Shown piece by piece: positions 1 to 12,310 of a stretch of DNA of 64,000 nucleotides. A program made the position numbers and the translations under genes. Under the pieces are notes generated by a model. That model was not told the origin of the DNA and ran no database searches. It saw only the letters and a program-made list of their open reading frames with translations. Numbering within the stretch: position 1 is the stretch's first letter; every line of letters starts with the position of its first letter. Origin of the DNA: Isoperla grammatica (lineage: Eukaryota > Arthropoda > Insecta > Plecoptera > Perlodidae); the NCBI GenBank assembly GCA_945910005.1, contig OX246744.1:7026619-7090618 (forward strand), written 5' to 3'.

Positions 1-181
1 TATTGTAATTGATACGATTGCTATTTCTATAATTAATTAATTAATTAATTGAATATACATTATTGAATTATTAATTATATAAATAACAATAGAAGTAACA
101 ACAATAATCTTTGAAATTTTTGAAATTAATTGTTTAGCTGATACAAACCCGAAATTCGTGTATGAATCACTTTGGCAATAC

Positions 182-361
182 GTTGGAATTCATAGTCAAA
201 TCCATAGGAACAATGGGTGCCACTAGGTGTAGGGGCCCTACACCTAGGGGCACCCATTGTTCCTATGGATTTGTTTCGTTGATGGGAAATAACATGCAAA
301 CAACTGTTACCTTGGTAACAATGGGCGCCCCTAAGTGTAGGGGCCGACTATGAATCCTAAC
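182..361. mobile_element. Family A foldback MITE, rearranged copy
   Basis: It starts GTTGGAATTCATAG and ends GACTATGAATCCTAAC. It holds three arms of the GGGTGCCCCTAGGTGTAGGGG type, so one arm has been duplicated compared with the clean copy at 9038-9182. Confidence 0.75.
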
Positions 362-850
362 CTTGCGTTCTCAAGAAATGAATTAAAAAATTCTGATTTA
401 ATCTCAGCTCGCCCAGGCCTTTAACATCTCCAAAGAGGTAGATGGTTGAGAACTATTTCTAAATAATTATATGCTACAGAACGAAATTTTATTTACAAGT
501 CTTCTATTTTCAAATAATTTAAACTAAACTTCTAGTGATGTGTTAATTCTAGAGTGGTAACGGTACAACTACCATACAGCTTTTATTTTATTAATGCAAT
601 TTAAATTATTCAAAAACACATTAAACGAACGCGCTCGTTTGTTTCTCTACATCACACGAGCGACCTATTTATTAAGCGGTCGGTCGCTGTGCGGTGACCG
701 AATGATCGAAACCCATAGTTCACAATCTGATCCACAAATCCTAGCTGAAATTTAGCCGAATCGAACACGCAACTTTTCTAAACACAGCCATTGGTCGATT
801 ACCATGCATATTTATCATTGTCTGTTCCAAAGATCTTGGAACAGTACTAG
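362..850. other. No gene seen
   Basis: Unremarkable AT-rich sequence; I see no frame, RNA gene or clear repeat in it. Confidence 0.5.
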
Positions 851-956
851 GTTCGTTTGATTTACCTACACCTTGTGCACTTTTTGCACTGCCTCCTATG
901 CTCTCTCACGGGGGATAGTGCTAAAAGTACAAAAGGTGTAGGTAAATCAAACGAAC
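851..956. repeat. Short perfect-armed hairpin
   Basis: A 24-nt arm at 851-874 (GTTCGTTTGATTTACCTACA plus CCTT) is exactly complementary to 933-956, with a loop of about 58 nt. It could be a deleted MITE. Confidence 0.8.
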
Positions 957-1070
957 TTTACTTTAGGTCCAGTCTTACAATGTACCAATAACTACTTATT
1001 CGTCGAATAGCTTGTTTTCTCCATGGCAACGACCAATCAAAACTCTTGAAATCCTCCAAATAGCTTAATA
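957..1070. mobile_element. Family D repeat, left part (interrupted copy)
   Basis: ACCTAAAG-like start, then ACTACTTATTCGTCGAATAG, CTTGTTTTCTCCATGGCAAC and AAATCCTCCAAATAGCTTAA. This is the inverse of 16455-16799. The match resumes at about 3103, after a 2-kb insertion. Confidence 0.75.
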
Positions 1071-3102
1071 GGGAACATGCATACGATTTTTTTTAGTGTA
1101 ACAAGTACTTAGTTTTACAGTCTGGTGTCCAACAATTGCATATTTGCAAAAGTTTTTTTTTTTAAATTATTATTGAACGGGTTTAATAATGAATTGAATA
1201 TCACATTTATTTGAATTTCCTCTTGCCGCGAAGAAACGCGCGCTGATTGGTCGGCGGGCTCTGTGACGCAGTATGATGGTTTGGCCTGCGAGCGCGCGAC
1301 TGCTACACCTGTGTTTCAGTGCACGATGAGCGATCATTCACGCCCAACGTCGTGTTGTTATCAGTAGCTCGTATTGCATGAACTAAAATGACAGACGGAG
1401 GCTTTACAAAGGCCAACAGCACAAATTTACCGCAGATAGATGGTTTTATGGCGGCGAATTTTGTAGTCATTATTCCGATTTGTTAATTATTTATCTCCAA
1501 AGTCCAAACCAAACCCCATCATGATTGATTTTGTAAAACTAAATAATATGTAAAATATGTACATAGTAATACCCCCCCCCCCCCCCGAAATTCCATGTCT
1601 TATTGAGTGGCATTTCGAAAGGGAGATTTCGTGACGATATCGAGCTGGTTTAGTAGTCCCAACACTTCTTAAATGATCCCTTGACCTTGTACTCCTTCAC
1701 ATCTGCAAAGAAGACACTTGAAGTCTTGTTGATACTCGAGAGCTTGGATGAATGAGGGTCATGGACACTTCCCCCTCCCCCCTCCCTATAGATGCCCACC
1801 CAAAACATTGTGAATGTAAACAATACTTAGTTTATGGATCAGGCAGATGTTAAATCACAATTTTTATTATATTCGTCTTTATTTATTTAAAACTTGAATT
1901 ACAGTTGCTAACCCTGTGACAAATTTAATAACCTTTAGGCTCTAACCCACCATTACACGCTTAAACGTTTATCCTTCCAATCCCTAGACTGAGTTCATTA
2001 TCTAATTTAAAATAAAATAAAAATGTAACTATGCAATGTTGATATCGGTTTTCAAATCATTCTTGCGATCTGTAATTTATTGTTGGCATCTGGTGTTGGC
2101 ATGTCAGTAACTGTGAACACGACGGCCAGAACTTCTCATATCCAAACGCACACTGTGTTATTGTTCCAGTGCTGCCTGCAACGTAGGCCTACATTTTAAC
2201 ATATTATTTAGAATTACCTTGGTTCACATTTGTGTGCACGTTGATAGCCTTATGAACAGAGCTGACAATCTTTCTTTTCTTGACTGCAGACCTTTCGTTT
2301 GGAGTAGAAGCAAATCTCCGTCTTTGACAATCGAATATATGGGGAATTACGTCGTTTTTACATTTTAGTCGGCCACCCATTAAATTATATCTCGTCCAGT
2401 TCTCCATATCGTCTTCAAGCTAAATGGAAGAAAATAATATCATACTCCTTATGCCATATCTAACACAGGTTCATGCTGTGAGCGCTGTTGTTGATAAGCC
2501 TACAACGTTCTTCTCAAAACAATATAAATATGTAGGCCTACCAACGGTCTTTGCCAGCAAGTCCTGTTATACATTAGTTGCAAAACTAGGTGACAATATG
2601 CATATATAAACTATACTAATGAAGTTATAACTCACATTGAAATTATCTTGGCAGCAAAACAACATCGATGTCATTGATATAGGGTTCTTACTGACATCTC
2701 GTCTCGCTGCTTCCAACCACTGTCTTCGTCGTTTATTGTTTTTTTGGCACACACACAAATATCTTCTCTGGAGTCTTTACACTTGTGTTAGTACACATGG
2801 GTACTATGCACAACTTATAAGCGCCAGAAGATGTTTTAGTCTCCATAGTGCACAATGCTCGATGAGCGGTGTGGGCGAACGCGTGCAGTCGACTGCGCGA
2901 CACCGGCAGACTACTATCATGTAACGTCACTAGCGATTCATCATGGCGGCGGCCGTTTTTTCGCGCCTAAAAAGTGTACGCTACTAAAACTATTATTTTG
3001 AGGGGTAGAATGACTCGATTTTTAAATTGTAAAGACATAATATCAGTTAATATCGTGTACAGATTTTAAAAATCACATTACAAAGTTAAGTGCAAGTTCC
3101 CT
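1071..3102. mobile_element. 2-kb TIR transposon carrying a broken THAP gene
   Basis: The ends GGGAACATGCA and TGCAAGTTCCC are inverted and flanked by TA. The uninterrupted relative of the host repeat (16455-16599, opposite strand) reads CTTAATTG at the junction, which defines the insertion. Beyond the tips, 1200-1370 and 2840-2980 are diverged inverted copies (GACGCAGTATGATGG against GACGTTACATGATAG), so the inverted repeats are long. The THAP remnant lies inside on the minus strand. THAP proteins are found in P-element, Kolobok and ISL2EU-type transposons; TA flanks favour the last, weakly. A run of C lies at about 1569-1586. Confidence 0.7.
2218..2846 (-). pseudogene. THAP-domain transposase N-terminus, frameshifted, two exons seen
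   Basis: Exon 2846-2636 encodes METKTSSGAYKLCIVPMC, TSVKTPEKIFVCVPK and, after a one-base shift in an A run at about 2735-2745, RRRQWLEAARRDVSKNP and FCCQDNFN. It ends AAT|GTGAGT. Exon 2419-2218 follows TTTAG and encodes LEDDMENWTRYNLMGG, LKCKNDVIPHIFDCQ and a basic run, ending at G|GTAATT. THAP domains are C2CH zinc fingers that bind DNA: Cys-x4-Cys (CIVPMC), the WLxAARRD helix and an AVPxIF-like box (here VIPHIF) are all visible. The expected His of the Cys-x2-His pair is Asn (CQDN), and the frame is broken, so the finger should not work. No catalytic DDE region was recognised downstream. Confidence 0.75.
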
Positions 3103-3165
3103 ATTGCTACAAATAACTTTCTTATTAGGAGATTGTGAAACCGGCCCTTATTGTAATAAAGTCCA
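3103..3165. mobile_element. Family D repeat, right part
   Basis: ACAAATAACTTTCTTATTAG and GAGATTGTGAAACCGGCCC continue the D repeat after the THAP element. The uninterrupted counterpart is at 16462-16510 on the other strand. Confidence 0.7.
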
Positions 3166-3445
3166 GTGTAGGGCCCAATGCCCTCTTTAGCCTGATGAGT
3201 GATGATTGATGAATGATAATAAGGAAGGGAGGAGGGTAAGCCTGGTACCAACACGTAGCCTACTCCTGTCGAAAAGTATTAAGGGGACCATCGGCTTTAC
3301 GTCTCATCCAAAAGGACGGTGTGTAACTTTGACCAGTCATATAGGTTCCTCCACTAACCTGGACTGCCGAGCAGTTGACGAGAAGAACGAAGCTGTTACA
3401 CAAGCTTTCGAGCCCTCCAATCTGGTTGGTACTGTCGTAACAATT
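3150..3445 (+). repeat. Dispersed repeat R, copy 1
   Basis: AATGCCCTCTTTAGCCTGAT, GAATGATAATAAGGAAGGGA, GGACCATCGGCTTTACGTC and TTTGACCAGTCATATAGGTT also occur at 10705-10893 and 21418-21705. There is no coding frame conserved between copies. A retroelement 3' end is possible. Confidence 0.8.
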
Positions 3446-5015
3446 GCCGATCGAGTAAACGTCTCTATTTACACACTAGAGTGTATTTCTCGTGGTTGTC
3501 CACACACAACAAGCTCATATGTGCACGATCTGTACACATAACAGCTAAACATGTATGCGTGTTGTTCGGTCATAACTGTGTTAACTGGCACACACTAAAC
3601 ACCATGTAGTTCTAGCTCGCGACCATTGGTTAATGGTTATTATGACTTATATACAATAAACACGACAGAGTTGTAACGTAATTTCCATTTGAAAGATTTA
3701 TCAATTTATTTGATCGCATCGAATGGGAATGATTAAAATGTTTTTTCGTACCGACCTCGGTTAAAAACTGAGGCCGTAGGTGGAAGGAGTTATCGGTAGT
3801 CAGTAACAACAGATGATATTCAGAATTGGTCTAGATGGGTCGTGATTAGTTCTATCTAAAGGTCTTTGATAGTTAAGGTGTATTTTTCACTGTTGTGCAT
3901 TGTTTTCATTGAAGATTTAGTTAGAGGGCCGTGATAAGCTCTATCTAAGGGTCCTAGATCAATTCTAAAAAAGGTCTAGCCAATATATTTCAAATTGTAC
4001 ATAGTGTGCCATTAAAGGACACATGAATGTACCTCAGACAGTACCTTAAAAATTTAACATTGGGCATTAATTCTACAAAGATATACTCAGAAATAATCCT
4101 GGGAAAGTTGATATAAAACAAAAATATTCGCCAGTATATCTATAGTCTCTAACAAATCTAGGCTCATCGCTCATGCGCTCCCTCGATCTACATTCTAGCC
4201 GACAACCTGGTTCGAATCGCCCAATCAGGAGCGACTTTATCATTGTGACGCCTCTAGCGCGCTCTCTTATCGAAAGCGAGAACTAATACGAGGTAGACCG
4301 TCGCCTTAATGTAGTCGAAATCGATCTTGTGGGAAACCATTAGGAACACGTAACTCACATCCATACCTGCCAATTATTTTAACATTTTCACGTAATACCA
4401 ACCCGGGAATATCGGACGGGGGAAAATTAGGGATTCATTTTCTTTTTCGAATGACTGGTCGTTATGTAAATCCAAGTAGGTAATCGAAAGAACAAGTAGT
4501 TCCTGACAAAACTGGAAATACTTTGAATTCAGTTAAGCTAGAAAGTTTCATTTTTCACCAAATTTACTTATAATTCATCAGTTTCGGGTCGTTATTGTTT
4601 TTGACATGTCAAGTGGTAATATTTATTGTCCTATATAAATCAATTTTATACAAGAATAAGATTGTATGAATAAATAAATTAGGCCTACACAAGAATTTAA
4701 AGTTTTCTAGACATGTATAGCTTGAAAAGCGAGAACACAAGGTTTTTGGTCGAATTTTTTAAATTAGAAAGATTGATTAGATAGACCAAATCACGGCTTT
4801 CTAGATCAATTCTGAAAATCATCTATTTCATAATAACGGGTCTAGGAATCCTAGATGAATAAGAAACCGCTTTTAATTCACACTAATCCCCTTATACAAT
4901 CCACACTAGTTAATAAAATCATGCAAACCTTGCACACCCCGAAAGATGTGACAGAAACCGTGCTATAAGCAAATACCTTAATAGGAATAGCTTCGCTACG
5001 GTATTTGCTATAAGG
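3446..5015. other. No gene; family G copy and a tRNA-like B box
   Basis: The part 3820-3975 is a family G repeat (GGTCTAGATGGGTCGTGATT, TTGTGCATTGTTTTCATTGA). At about 4208-4226 ACCTGGTTCGAATCGCCC resembles a tRNA B box, maybe a SINE head. The rest is AT-rich with nothing recognised. Confidence 0.5.
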
Positions 5016-5298
5016 TACGCACAACACCAAAACACAACAATGAAACAAATGAATTGAACCGATGGACAAGCAAGCTGTAAAAAAAAAAATGAAGTTCTGA
5101 AGTTGGAAAAAACAAACGTTCAGAACGTTTACACACTTTCAGATAGTTGCTGCCCATTACTGAACACAAATTTTAACTGGCGAGCAGTTACTATAGTTAC
5201 AACTAATTGTTTCTCCTCATTATTTGCAAAGATATTACTTTGACGGCTTGTTGTTTGTCCACCAGTTCAATTCATTTATTCCATTGTTGTAGTTCGGC
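5016..5298. mobile_element. Family B MITE, diverged copy
   Basis: ACACAACAATGAAACAAATG and TTGTCCACCAGTTCAATTCA give the B arms. Both tips are degraded compared with the copies at 19084 and 22524. Confidence 0.65.
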
Positions 5299-5322
5299 TG
5301 TTACGTCAGATGTGCGTACCCT

Positions 5323-5697
5323 ATAGGGTGTATTCCAGTATTGCGCATGGTGGCCACATTGGAGGACACAATGGCATGTGATTGGTAGTTTATTCTTACT
5401 GTGTTTCAGCTGGCGTTTGATGCAAATTAACTGTTCTCTAACTTTGGTTTGCTATTATTACTTAAAATCAACATAAACAAACTCTTTTGTCTCGATTACT
5501 CTTTTAATCGTTTACAAAATCATACAATAATCATTTTCGTAAACTATATCGGGTAATATACGTGTTCAAACTTGTCATATTTCCCCGTAAACAATATTAT
5601 TCGTTTTCTATTGACAGCTAAATGTAACTTGAAATAGTACTATAGGTGGCCTCCAATATGGCCGATGTGACGTCACGTGAATACTCCCTATACTGTG
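5323..5697. mobile_element. Family E element, copy 1
   Basis: The left end reads GTATTGCGCATGGTGGCCAC and the right GATGTGACGTCACGTGAATA. The inverted-orientation copy at 20753-21118 matches almost throughout. The short open frames in both copies are shared by descent but carry no recognisable domain. Confidence 0.8.
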
Positions 5698-5928
5698 CAT
5701 AATGTCTCCGGATGTAGAGAGCAGCTGGCCAGACGGAATCCACGGAGATAAAAAAGAGTATTGGGAAACGAATAAAAATAATAACACGCGCAGATGCGTT
5801 GTTCGGCGAACAAACAAACAAACTGGATAGTTCTAGAGATCAGATCATAACCGCACATATACTCATAATACGTAGCTCTTGGTGGGTTACTACATTCAAG
5901 GCAGTGGAGATGGCATCATCTAGCGGCA

Positions 5929-5990
5929 GAGCCTTTAACTATTCAGTCACAGTATATGGAATGTACCCAGTAGCGAAACTCAACCAATTT
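5929..5990 (-). repeat. Diverged inverted copy of the 96-bp unit
   Basis: CACAGTATATGGAATGTACC and CAGTAGCGAAACTC are the reverse complement of the unit's GAGTTTCGCTACTGGATACA...ACTGTG part. The copy lies about 130 bp before the array and in the opposite orientation. Confidence 0.7.
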
Positions 5991-6117
5991 TCTTGCTGCA
6001 AACACATGCGCACGCCATTCCTATGCCTATTGGCTGTGGGTCTAGGTGAAGAGTCGATAAGGTAGTACTACTACAACTTGAGGTAGTTTTTATAATAGCA
6101 AATAACGTATGTCCACC

Positions 6118-8192
6118 AGGTTACCGCTACGCCGCGCTAGTGTCGCAGGGAAGCAGCCGTGCGCAAGCTGTTCAATGTAGGAGTTTCGCTACTGGATACA
6201 TTCTTATACTGTGAGGTTACCGCTACGCCGCGCTAGTGTCGCAGGGAAGCAGCCGTGCGCAAGCTGTTCAGGAGTTTCGCTACTGGATACATTCTTATAC
6301 TGTGAGGTTACCGCTACGCCGCGCTAGTGTCACAGGGAAGCAGCCGTGCGCAAGCTGTTAAATGTAGGAGTTTCGCTACTGGATACATTCTTATACTGTG
6401 AGGTTACCGCTAAGTCGCGCTAGTGTCGCAGGGAAGCAGCCGTGCGCAAGCTGTTCAATGTAGGAGTTTCGCTACTGGATACATTCTTATACTGTGAGGT
6501 TACCGCTACGCCAAGCTAGTGTCGCAGGGAAGCAGCCGTGCGCCATATGTTAAGGAGTTTCGCTACTGGATACATTCTTGTACTGTGAGGTTACCGCTAC
6601 GCCGCGCTAGTGTCGCAGGGAAGCAGCCGTGCGCAAGCTGTTCAATGTAGGAGTTTCGCTACTGGATACATTCTTATACTGTGAGGTTACCGCTACGCCG
6701 CGCTAGTGTCGCAGGGAAGCTGCCGTGCGCAAGCTGTTCAATGTAGGAGTTTCACTACTGGATACATTCTTATACTGTGAGGTTACCGCTACGCCGCGCT
6801 AGTGTCGCAGGGAAGCAGCCGTGCGCCATATGTTAAGGAGTTTCGCTACTGGATACATTCTTATACTGTGAGGTTACCGCTACGCCGCGCTAGTGTCGCA
6901 GAGAAGGAGCCGTACGCAAGATGTTTAATGTAGGAGTTTCACTACTGGATACATTCTTATAATATGAGGTTACCGCTACGCCGCGCTAGTGTCGCAGAGA
7001 AGGAGCCGTACGCAAGATGTTTAATGTAGGAGTTTCACTACTGGATACATTCTTATACTGTGAGGTTACCGCTACGCCGCGCTAGTGTCGCAGAGAAGGA
7101 GCCGTACGCAAGCTGTTTAATGTAGGAGTTTCACTACTGGATACATTCTTATAATATGAGGTTACCGCTACGCCGCGCTAGTGTCGCAGAGAAGGAGCCG
7201 TACGCAAGATGTTTAATGTAGGAGTTTCACTACTGGATACATTCTTATAATATGAGGTTACCGCTACGCCGCGCTAGTGTCGCAGAGAAGGAGCCGTACG
7301 CAAGCTGTTTAATGTAGGAGTTTCACTACTGGATACATTCTTATAATATGAGGTTACCGCTACGCCGCGCTAGTGTCGCAGAGAAGGAGCCGTACGCAAG
7401 CTGTTTAATGTAGGAGTTTCACTACTGGATACATTCTTATACTGTGAGGTTACCGCTACGCCGCGCTAGTGTCGCAGAGAAGGAGCCGTACGCAAGATGT
7501 TTAATGTAGGAGTTTCACTACTGGATACATTCTTATAATATGAGGTTACCGCTACGCCGCGCTAGTGTCGCAGAGAAGCAGCCGTACGCAAGATGTTTAA
7601 TGTAGGAGTTTCACTACTGGATACATTCTTATACTGTGAGGTTACCGCTACGCCTCGCTAGTGTCACAGGTAAGCAGCCGTGCGCAAGCTGTTCAATGTA
7701 GGAGTTTCGCTACTGGATACATTCTTATACTGTGAGGTTACCGCTACGCCGCGCTAGTGTCGCAGGTAAGCAGCCGTGCGCAAGCTGTTCAGGAGTTTCG
7801 CTACTGGATACATTCTTATACTGTGAGGTTACCGCTACGCCGCGCTAGTGTCGCAGGGAAGCAGCCGTGCGCAAGCTGTTCAGGAGTTTCTCTACTGGAT
7901 ACATTCTTAAACTGTGAGGTTACCGCTACGCCGCGCTAGTGTCGCAGGGAAGCAGCCGTGCGCAAGCTGTTCAGGAGTTTCTCTACTGGATACATTCTTA
8001 TACTGTGAGGTTACCGCTACGCCGCGCTAGTGTCGCAGGGAAGCAGCCGTGCGCAAGCTGTTCAATGTAGGAGTTTCGCTGCTGGATACATTCTTATACT
8101 GTGAGGTTACCGCTACGCCGCGCTAGTGTCGCAGGAAAGCAGCCGTGCGCCATCTGTTCAGGAGTTTCGCTACTGGATACATTCTTATACTT
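6118..8192 (+). repeat. 96-bp minisatellite, about 22 units
   Basis: The unit runs GGTTACCGCTACGCCGCGCT, AGTGTCGCAGGGAAGCAGCC, GTGCGCAAGCTGTTCAATGT, AGGAGTTTCGCTACTGGATA, CATTCTTATACTGTGA. A 91-bp variant lacks five bases after GTTCA. A central block (about 6898-7625) carries GAGAAGGAGCCGTACGC in place of GGGAAGCAGCCGTGCGC. Frames through it are artefacts. Confidence 0.95.
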
Positions 8193-8819
8193 TGATGTAA
8201 TGTGGAAATAAAAATTCTACTCTATTTTGTGTGTTGTACCAACGTGTTATTATTATTACCTGGTCTCGGGTTTCCTCACATAAAGCTCTTCGTTTACAAA
8301 TGTATCAACGATTGGTATTGCGAACGATATCGCTATATAATCAAAACGATATAAAGGGTGTAAAACTCTATTATAGAAATAGATTGAAAATACTGAACTC
8401 TGTACTACGTAGTTGTAAACTTTCAAGTGTCGCCTCCAGAACTCACGATCCTCATGACGTCACGAGAAAATAAAGAACACATGGATCAATAAACACTAAA
8501 GTGTAGTGTCATGTGCAGAATATAACTTACAATGAATCATCAATTTCTCAAACCTCAATTCAATACGGAAGGAAATGTTATTTTTATTTTCGTTATTTTA
8601 GTATGAGAGGGTTCTGAATGTAAAAAGCTTTTATTTCCATATTGTGTTTTGTGATACGATTTTGAATGCCTGAAGTCAATTGATTTTGATGCACAATGTA
8701 TTGGCGGAAAAAGAAACCAGGATAAAATCTTCAGGATCTTACTGGTCTTATTGTATTATTGCTGCGTATTGTTGAACATAAAGATTAAGAGCAGCGTAAT
8801 GAAAATAATACACATGTCT
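8193..8819. other. No gene seen
   Basis: AT-rich. An 80-codon frame at 8231-8473 has no recognisable motif and is probably chance. TGACGTCA occurs at 8455-8462. Confidence 0.45.
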
Positions 8820-9240
8820 ACAACAGTACAAAATAATTAAAAATACCAAGGTTGATAGATGATGATCTTGTGTGCATAAATAACACTTAGTATAACATTT
8901 GAAAACTAATTTTTAATATACCTTTTTCAGAATTCATATATAGGATACTTGAGCAAATCACGGCCCTCTAGATCTTCATTGACATCAATGCACAACAGTG
9001 AAAAATGCACCTTCACATAACTATCAAGAACCCTTAGGTTGGAATTCATAGTCGGCCCCTACACCTAGGGGCGCCCATTGTTACCAAGGTAACAATTGTT
9101 TGCATGTTATTTCCCATAAACAAAACAAATCCATAGCAACAATGGGTGCCCCTAGGTGTAGGGGCCGACTATGAATTCCAACCTTAGATAGAGGTAAACA
9201 CGGCCCTCTAGATCAATTCTGAAAAACATCTATTTTTAAA
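8820..9240. mobile_element. Family G repeat interrupted by a family A MITE
   Basis: The G sequence (ACGGCCCTCTAGATCTTCAT, CAATGCACAACAGTGAAAAA) is broken at CCCTTAG and resumes as CTTAGATAGAG after the MITE. Intact relatives at 3850 and 20420 read through this point. Confidence 0.8.
9038..9182. mobile_element. Family A MITE, clean copy with 5-bp duplication
   Basis: A 145-bp palindrome with ends GTTGGAATTCATAG and CTATGAATTCCAAC, flanked by CTTAG at 9033-9037 and 9183-9187. The host repeat has a single CTTAG in its intact relatives. Confidence 0.88.
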
Positions 9241-9679
9241 ATACCTATAGACAAAAACTACCCCCTCGGAAACTCGATTAGCGTGTGTCGCGCTGCAAGT
9301 GGCAAACGCACGCACTACAAAGGACATTACTAATTCATCTATACCTAACTAAACCATTTCGTGCGCTCGCCCATACACATTGCTTAAAACGACAACGACT
9401 CAATGAAGTTCAAAAAAATGTACACACACCATTAAATTGGGCCCGTCTAGACGGTTTGTCGTTAAGTGGACATGGAAGTGGCACGAAATGGTAATAGAGT
9501 TAGTTAGATTGTTTACGAAATGTATAAAAAACAAACAAGCACACATTACATTTCAAAAACGAGGAAATGGTTGGGCTATGACACTTCCTAGAAACACTTG
9601 GCAGTCTCTAACATAGGTGTTTGTGAAAATGTGATGTTTATAGTTTTCCATAACCTAGACGTATTTCTGGGAATAATGG
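9241..9679. other. No gene seen
   Basis: Mixed sequence with a 69-codon chance frame at 9285-9494. No motif is recognised. Confidence 0.45.
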
Positions 9680-10022
<343 letters not shown>

Positions 10023-10025
<3 letters not shown>

Positions 10026-10704
10026 ATTTGTTGTGCTGGGCGGTGGTCACATAACTATGAGATAGTGCTTCAAACTATGTCAAACTAAAAATATCCAACA
10101 GTTCTTTCTGAATGTCCCCGAGTTGAGTAGGACAATGTCGCGCCCAGAGTGTGAGCGGTGTATTACGCCCCGTTTACAGCTGAAGATGGAAACGGAAATG
10201 GAATCACAGTATACACTTCCGGTTCCCACGGGAGAGGCGGCACACGAGCGAGGGTGTTCCGTGCATGAATAAAGACCCGGCCATGGGTCATGGGTTTCAG
10301 CAGACTGTTTGATACACCCGACTTACTCCAAACACACAGATGAGAATGTAATGATTGATTGATTAATGGGGCTTAACGTCTCATATTTTGGCAACAATGG
10401 CTAATCGAGACGATGAGCGGGTGATAATGAAGATGAGAAAGATGATGATGTAGAATAAAGCCACATCCGAATCAGATCCATTGTACGTCGCGTGGGTCGT
10501 CATATGGGAGTCCAGCAAGAGAGGGCAGGGCCAAGTGGGAGGAGAAATATTCAGTGGGACAGTGAGGGGGTCTCCTTTCGTCGCCTCTTACGACCAGCAG
10601 AGTCACTCTGGGTCTATTCTTCCTCGGGCCCAGACGGGCATGTGACAATGTAAATATTAACAATTTTTCGTAGGAATCCCTGTCATACATAATTGTAATT
10701 AGGT
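10023..10704. other. No gene; dispersed repeat H
   Basis: At about 10340-10660 the sequence TCGCCTCTTACGACCAGCAG, AGTCACTCTGGGT matches the reverse complement of 34715-34800 and 61895-61960 (CTGCCRGTCGTAAGAGGCG). It looks like fragments of one interspersed element. Confidence 0.55.
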
Positions 10705-10893
10705 CCAGTGTAGGGCACAATGCCCTCTTTAGCCTGATGAGTGATGATTGATGAATGATAATGAGGAAGGGAGGAGGGGAAGCCTAGTACCGGCACGTAG
10801 CCTACTCCTGTCGTAAAGTATCAAGGGGACCATCGGCTTCACGTCCCATCCGAAAGGACGGTGTAACTTTGACCAGTCATATAGGTTCCTCCT
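10705..10893 (+). repeat. Dispersed repeat R, copy 2 (shorter)
   Basis: GTCCAGTGTAGGGCACAATG through CAGTCATATAGGTTCCTCC, matching 3150-3350. The distal part is missing. Confidence 0.8.
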
Positions 10894-11576
10894 CTAGATT
10901 GTATGCATAACCATGATACGCTCTAGCTGACGAAGATAATACTACAAAATTGCAACTATGTCCTTTTATAGTAATTTATAACAATATGTGCTCTAGCATA
11001 CGAGTCAAAATCAAATTTAACTCATACTGGCCATTTTTTTCTTTAAACAACACAAAATGCTGTGTCGGCTTCGGGCGATGCGGGTGGATGGCATATAATG
11101 CTATGTTTTTGCTTCCGAATGCAGTTTTTATTCTAGTACCCAGCAAGTAGTTACTTATCGTAACATCGTATTTAATCAAAACGTAACGAATTTTGTATAC
11201 ATTTATTTTCGTTATCTGTAGACCCTGATAATATCTGTCTTGGGTATCTTCCCACAATTTCGATTTTAAAAGTTGTTTTCAAAGATACGAACAGAAAACC
11301 CTGAGTCTATCCTATCGTAAGTGGGATAATTTCACCACATGCGTTATGGATATCACTCATATTTGAATTTATTGGACCAATTGAAAGCAAGCACCAAGTA
11401 CGATTACTAACGATAGTGTATATGAATAATATTCAATATTTACTCTACATTTATTGTAGATAATGATAAAACTAGGATTTTGGGAGGTGTCGGGCTACAG
11501 ATCTCCAGTCCCCCCCCCCCCCCCACCCCCAAAAAAAAAAACCTGTATATACTTGCATAGTCCTACTAACATTCCT
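10894..11576. other. No gene; C/A runs at 11511-11541
   Basis: Chance frames only. A CCCCCCCCCCCCCC run is followed by an A run at the downstream end. Confidence 0.5.
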
Positions 11577-11756
11577 CTGAAAATCCTTCTCAACTAAGTA
11601 AATACAAAAATAAATAAATAGATAAATAGATAAGTAAATAAATAAATTAGTAAATAGTTAAATAAATAATTAATAAACAAATTAGCAAATAAATAAATAC
11701 ATAAATAAATAAATAAGTAAGTAAATATACAAGTAAATAAGTAAATAAATAAATAA
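11577..11756. repeat. Degenerate (AAAT)n tract
   Basis: AAATAAATAGATAAGTAAAT-type units with many substitutions, an older relative of the clean tract at 9680. Confidence 0.9.
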
Positions 11757-12310
11757 TTCTAGTTAATCAGCTGAACAGTATGAAAAACTGTCCCTGGACA
11801 GTAATCCAACAAAAATTATTTGATTCAAGGATTGATATAGATGTAATATTAAACAAGTATCTGCTAACAGTTTATTTCATTTAGTATTAAAAAAATAAAC
11901 TACACGTCATGATTTGATAAATGCTTAACAACAGCAGAGAAGAATCATTTTAAGCATCACCTAATTAATTAATTCCAACTCTCATGTCAATTTTTTTTAG
12001 AGCGAGTTTCCTCTCTATAAACACCCCAACGAAAACACATTCGAATGAATTGTATTTTAACACGGCACCGTCCATGTTAACGCCGACTCTGAAAACATTA
12101 TTTTAGTATGTAAATTTTAACTACATACGAAGAAAGCGTTTGCTTTGGGTGGGTGTTCGAAACGAAATGAAGTTAAATTGCGTGCTTGTAGGGAGTTGAA
12201 CTTCGTTAAATTAATATGTTCACCGTAAACATTCACCCCTCTCCCCTCTCCCCCCACCCCCCAACCCCCACCCCAACATTGCCACCTGGGAATAGTTGGG
12301 AAAATTAACA
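11757..12310. other. No gene seen
   Basis: AT-rich with a C-rich stretch at 12236-12275. Nothing recognised. Confidence 0.45.

Noticed and set aside
3206..3541. 111-codon plus-strand frame
   Set aside because: Mostly dispersed repeat R; the other two copies do not keep the frame.
6118..8192. CRISPR-like regular array
   Set aside because: Units are contiguous with no unique spacers and the genome is eukaryotic; it is a minisatellite.
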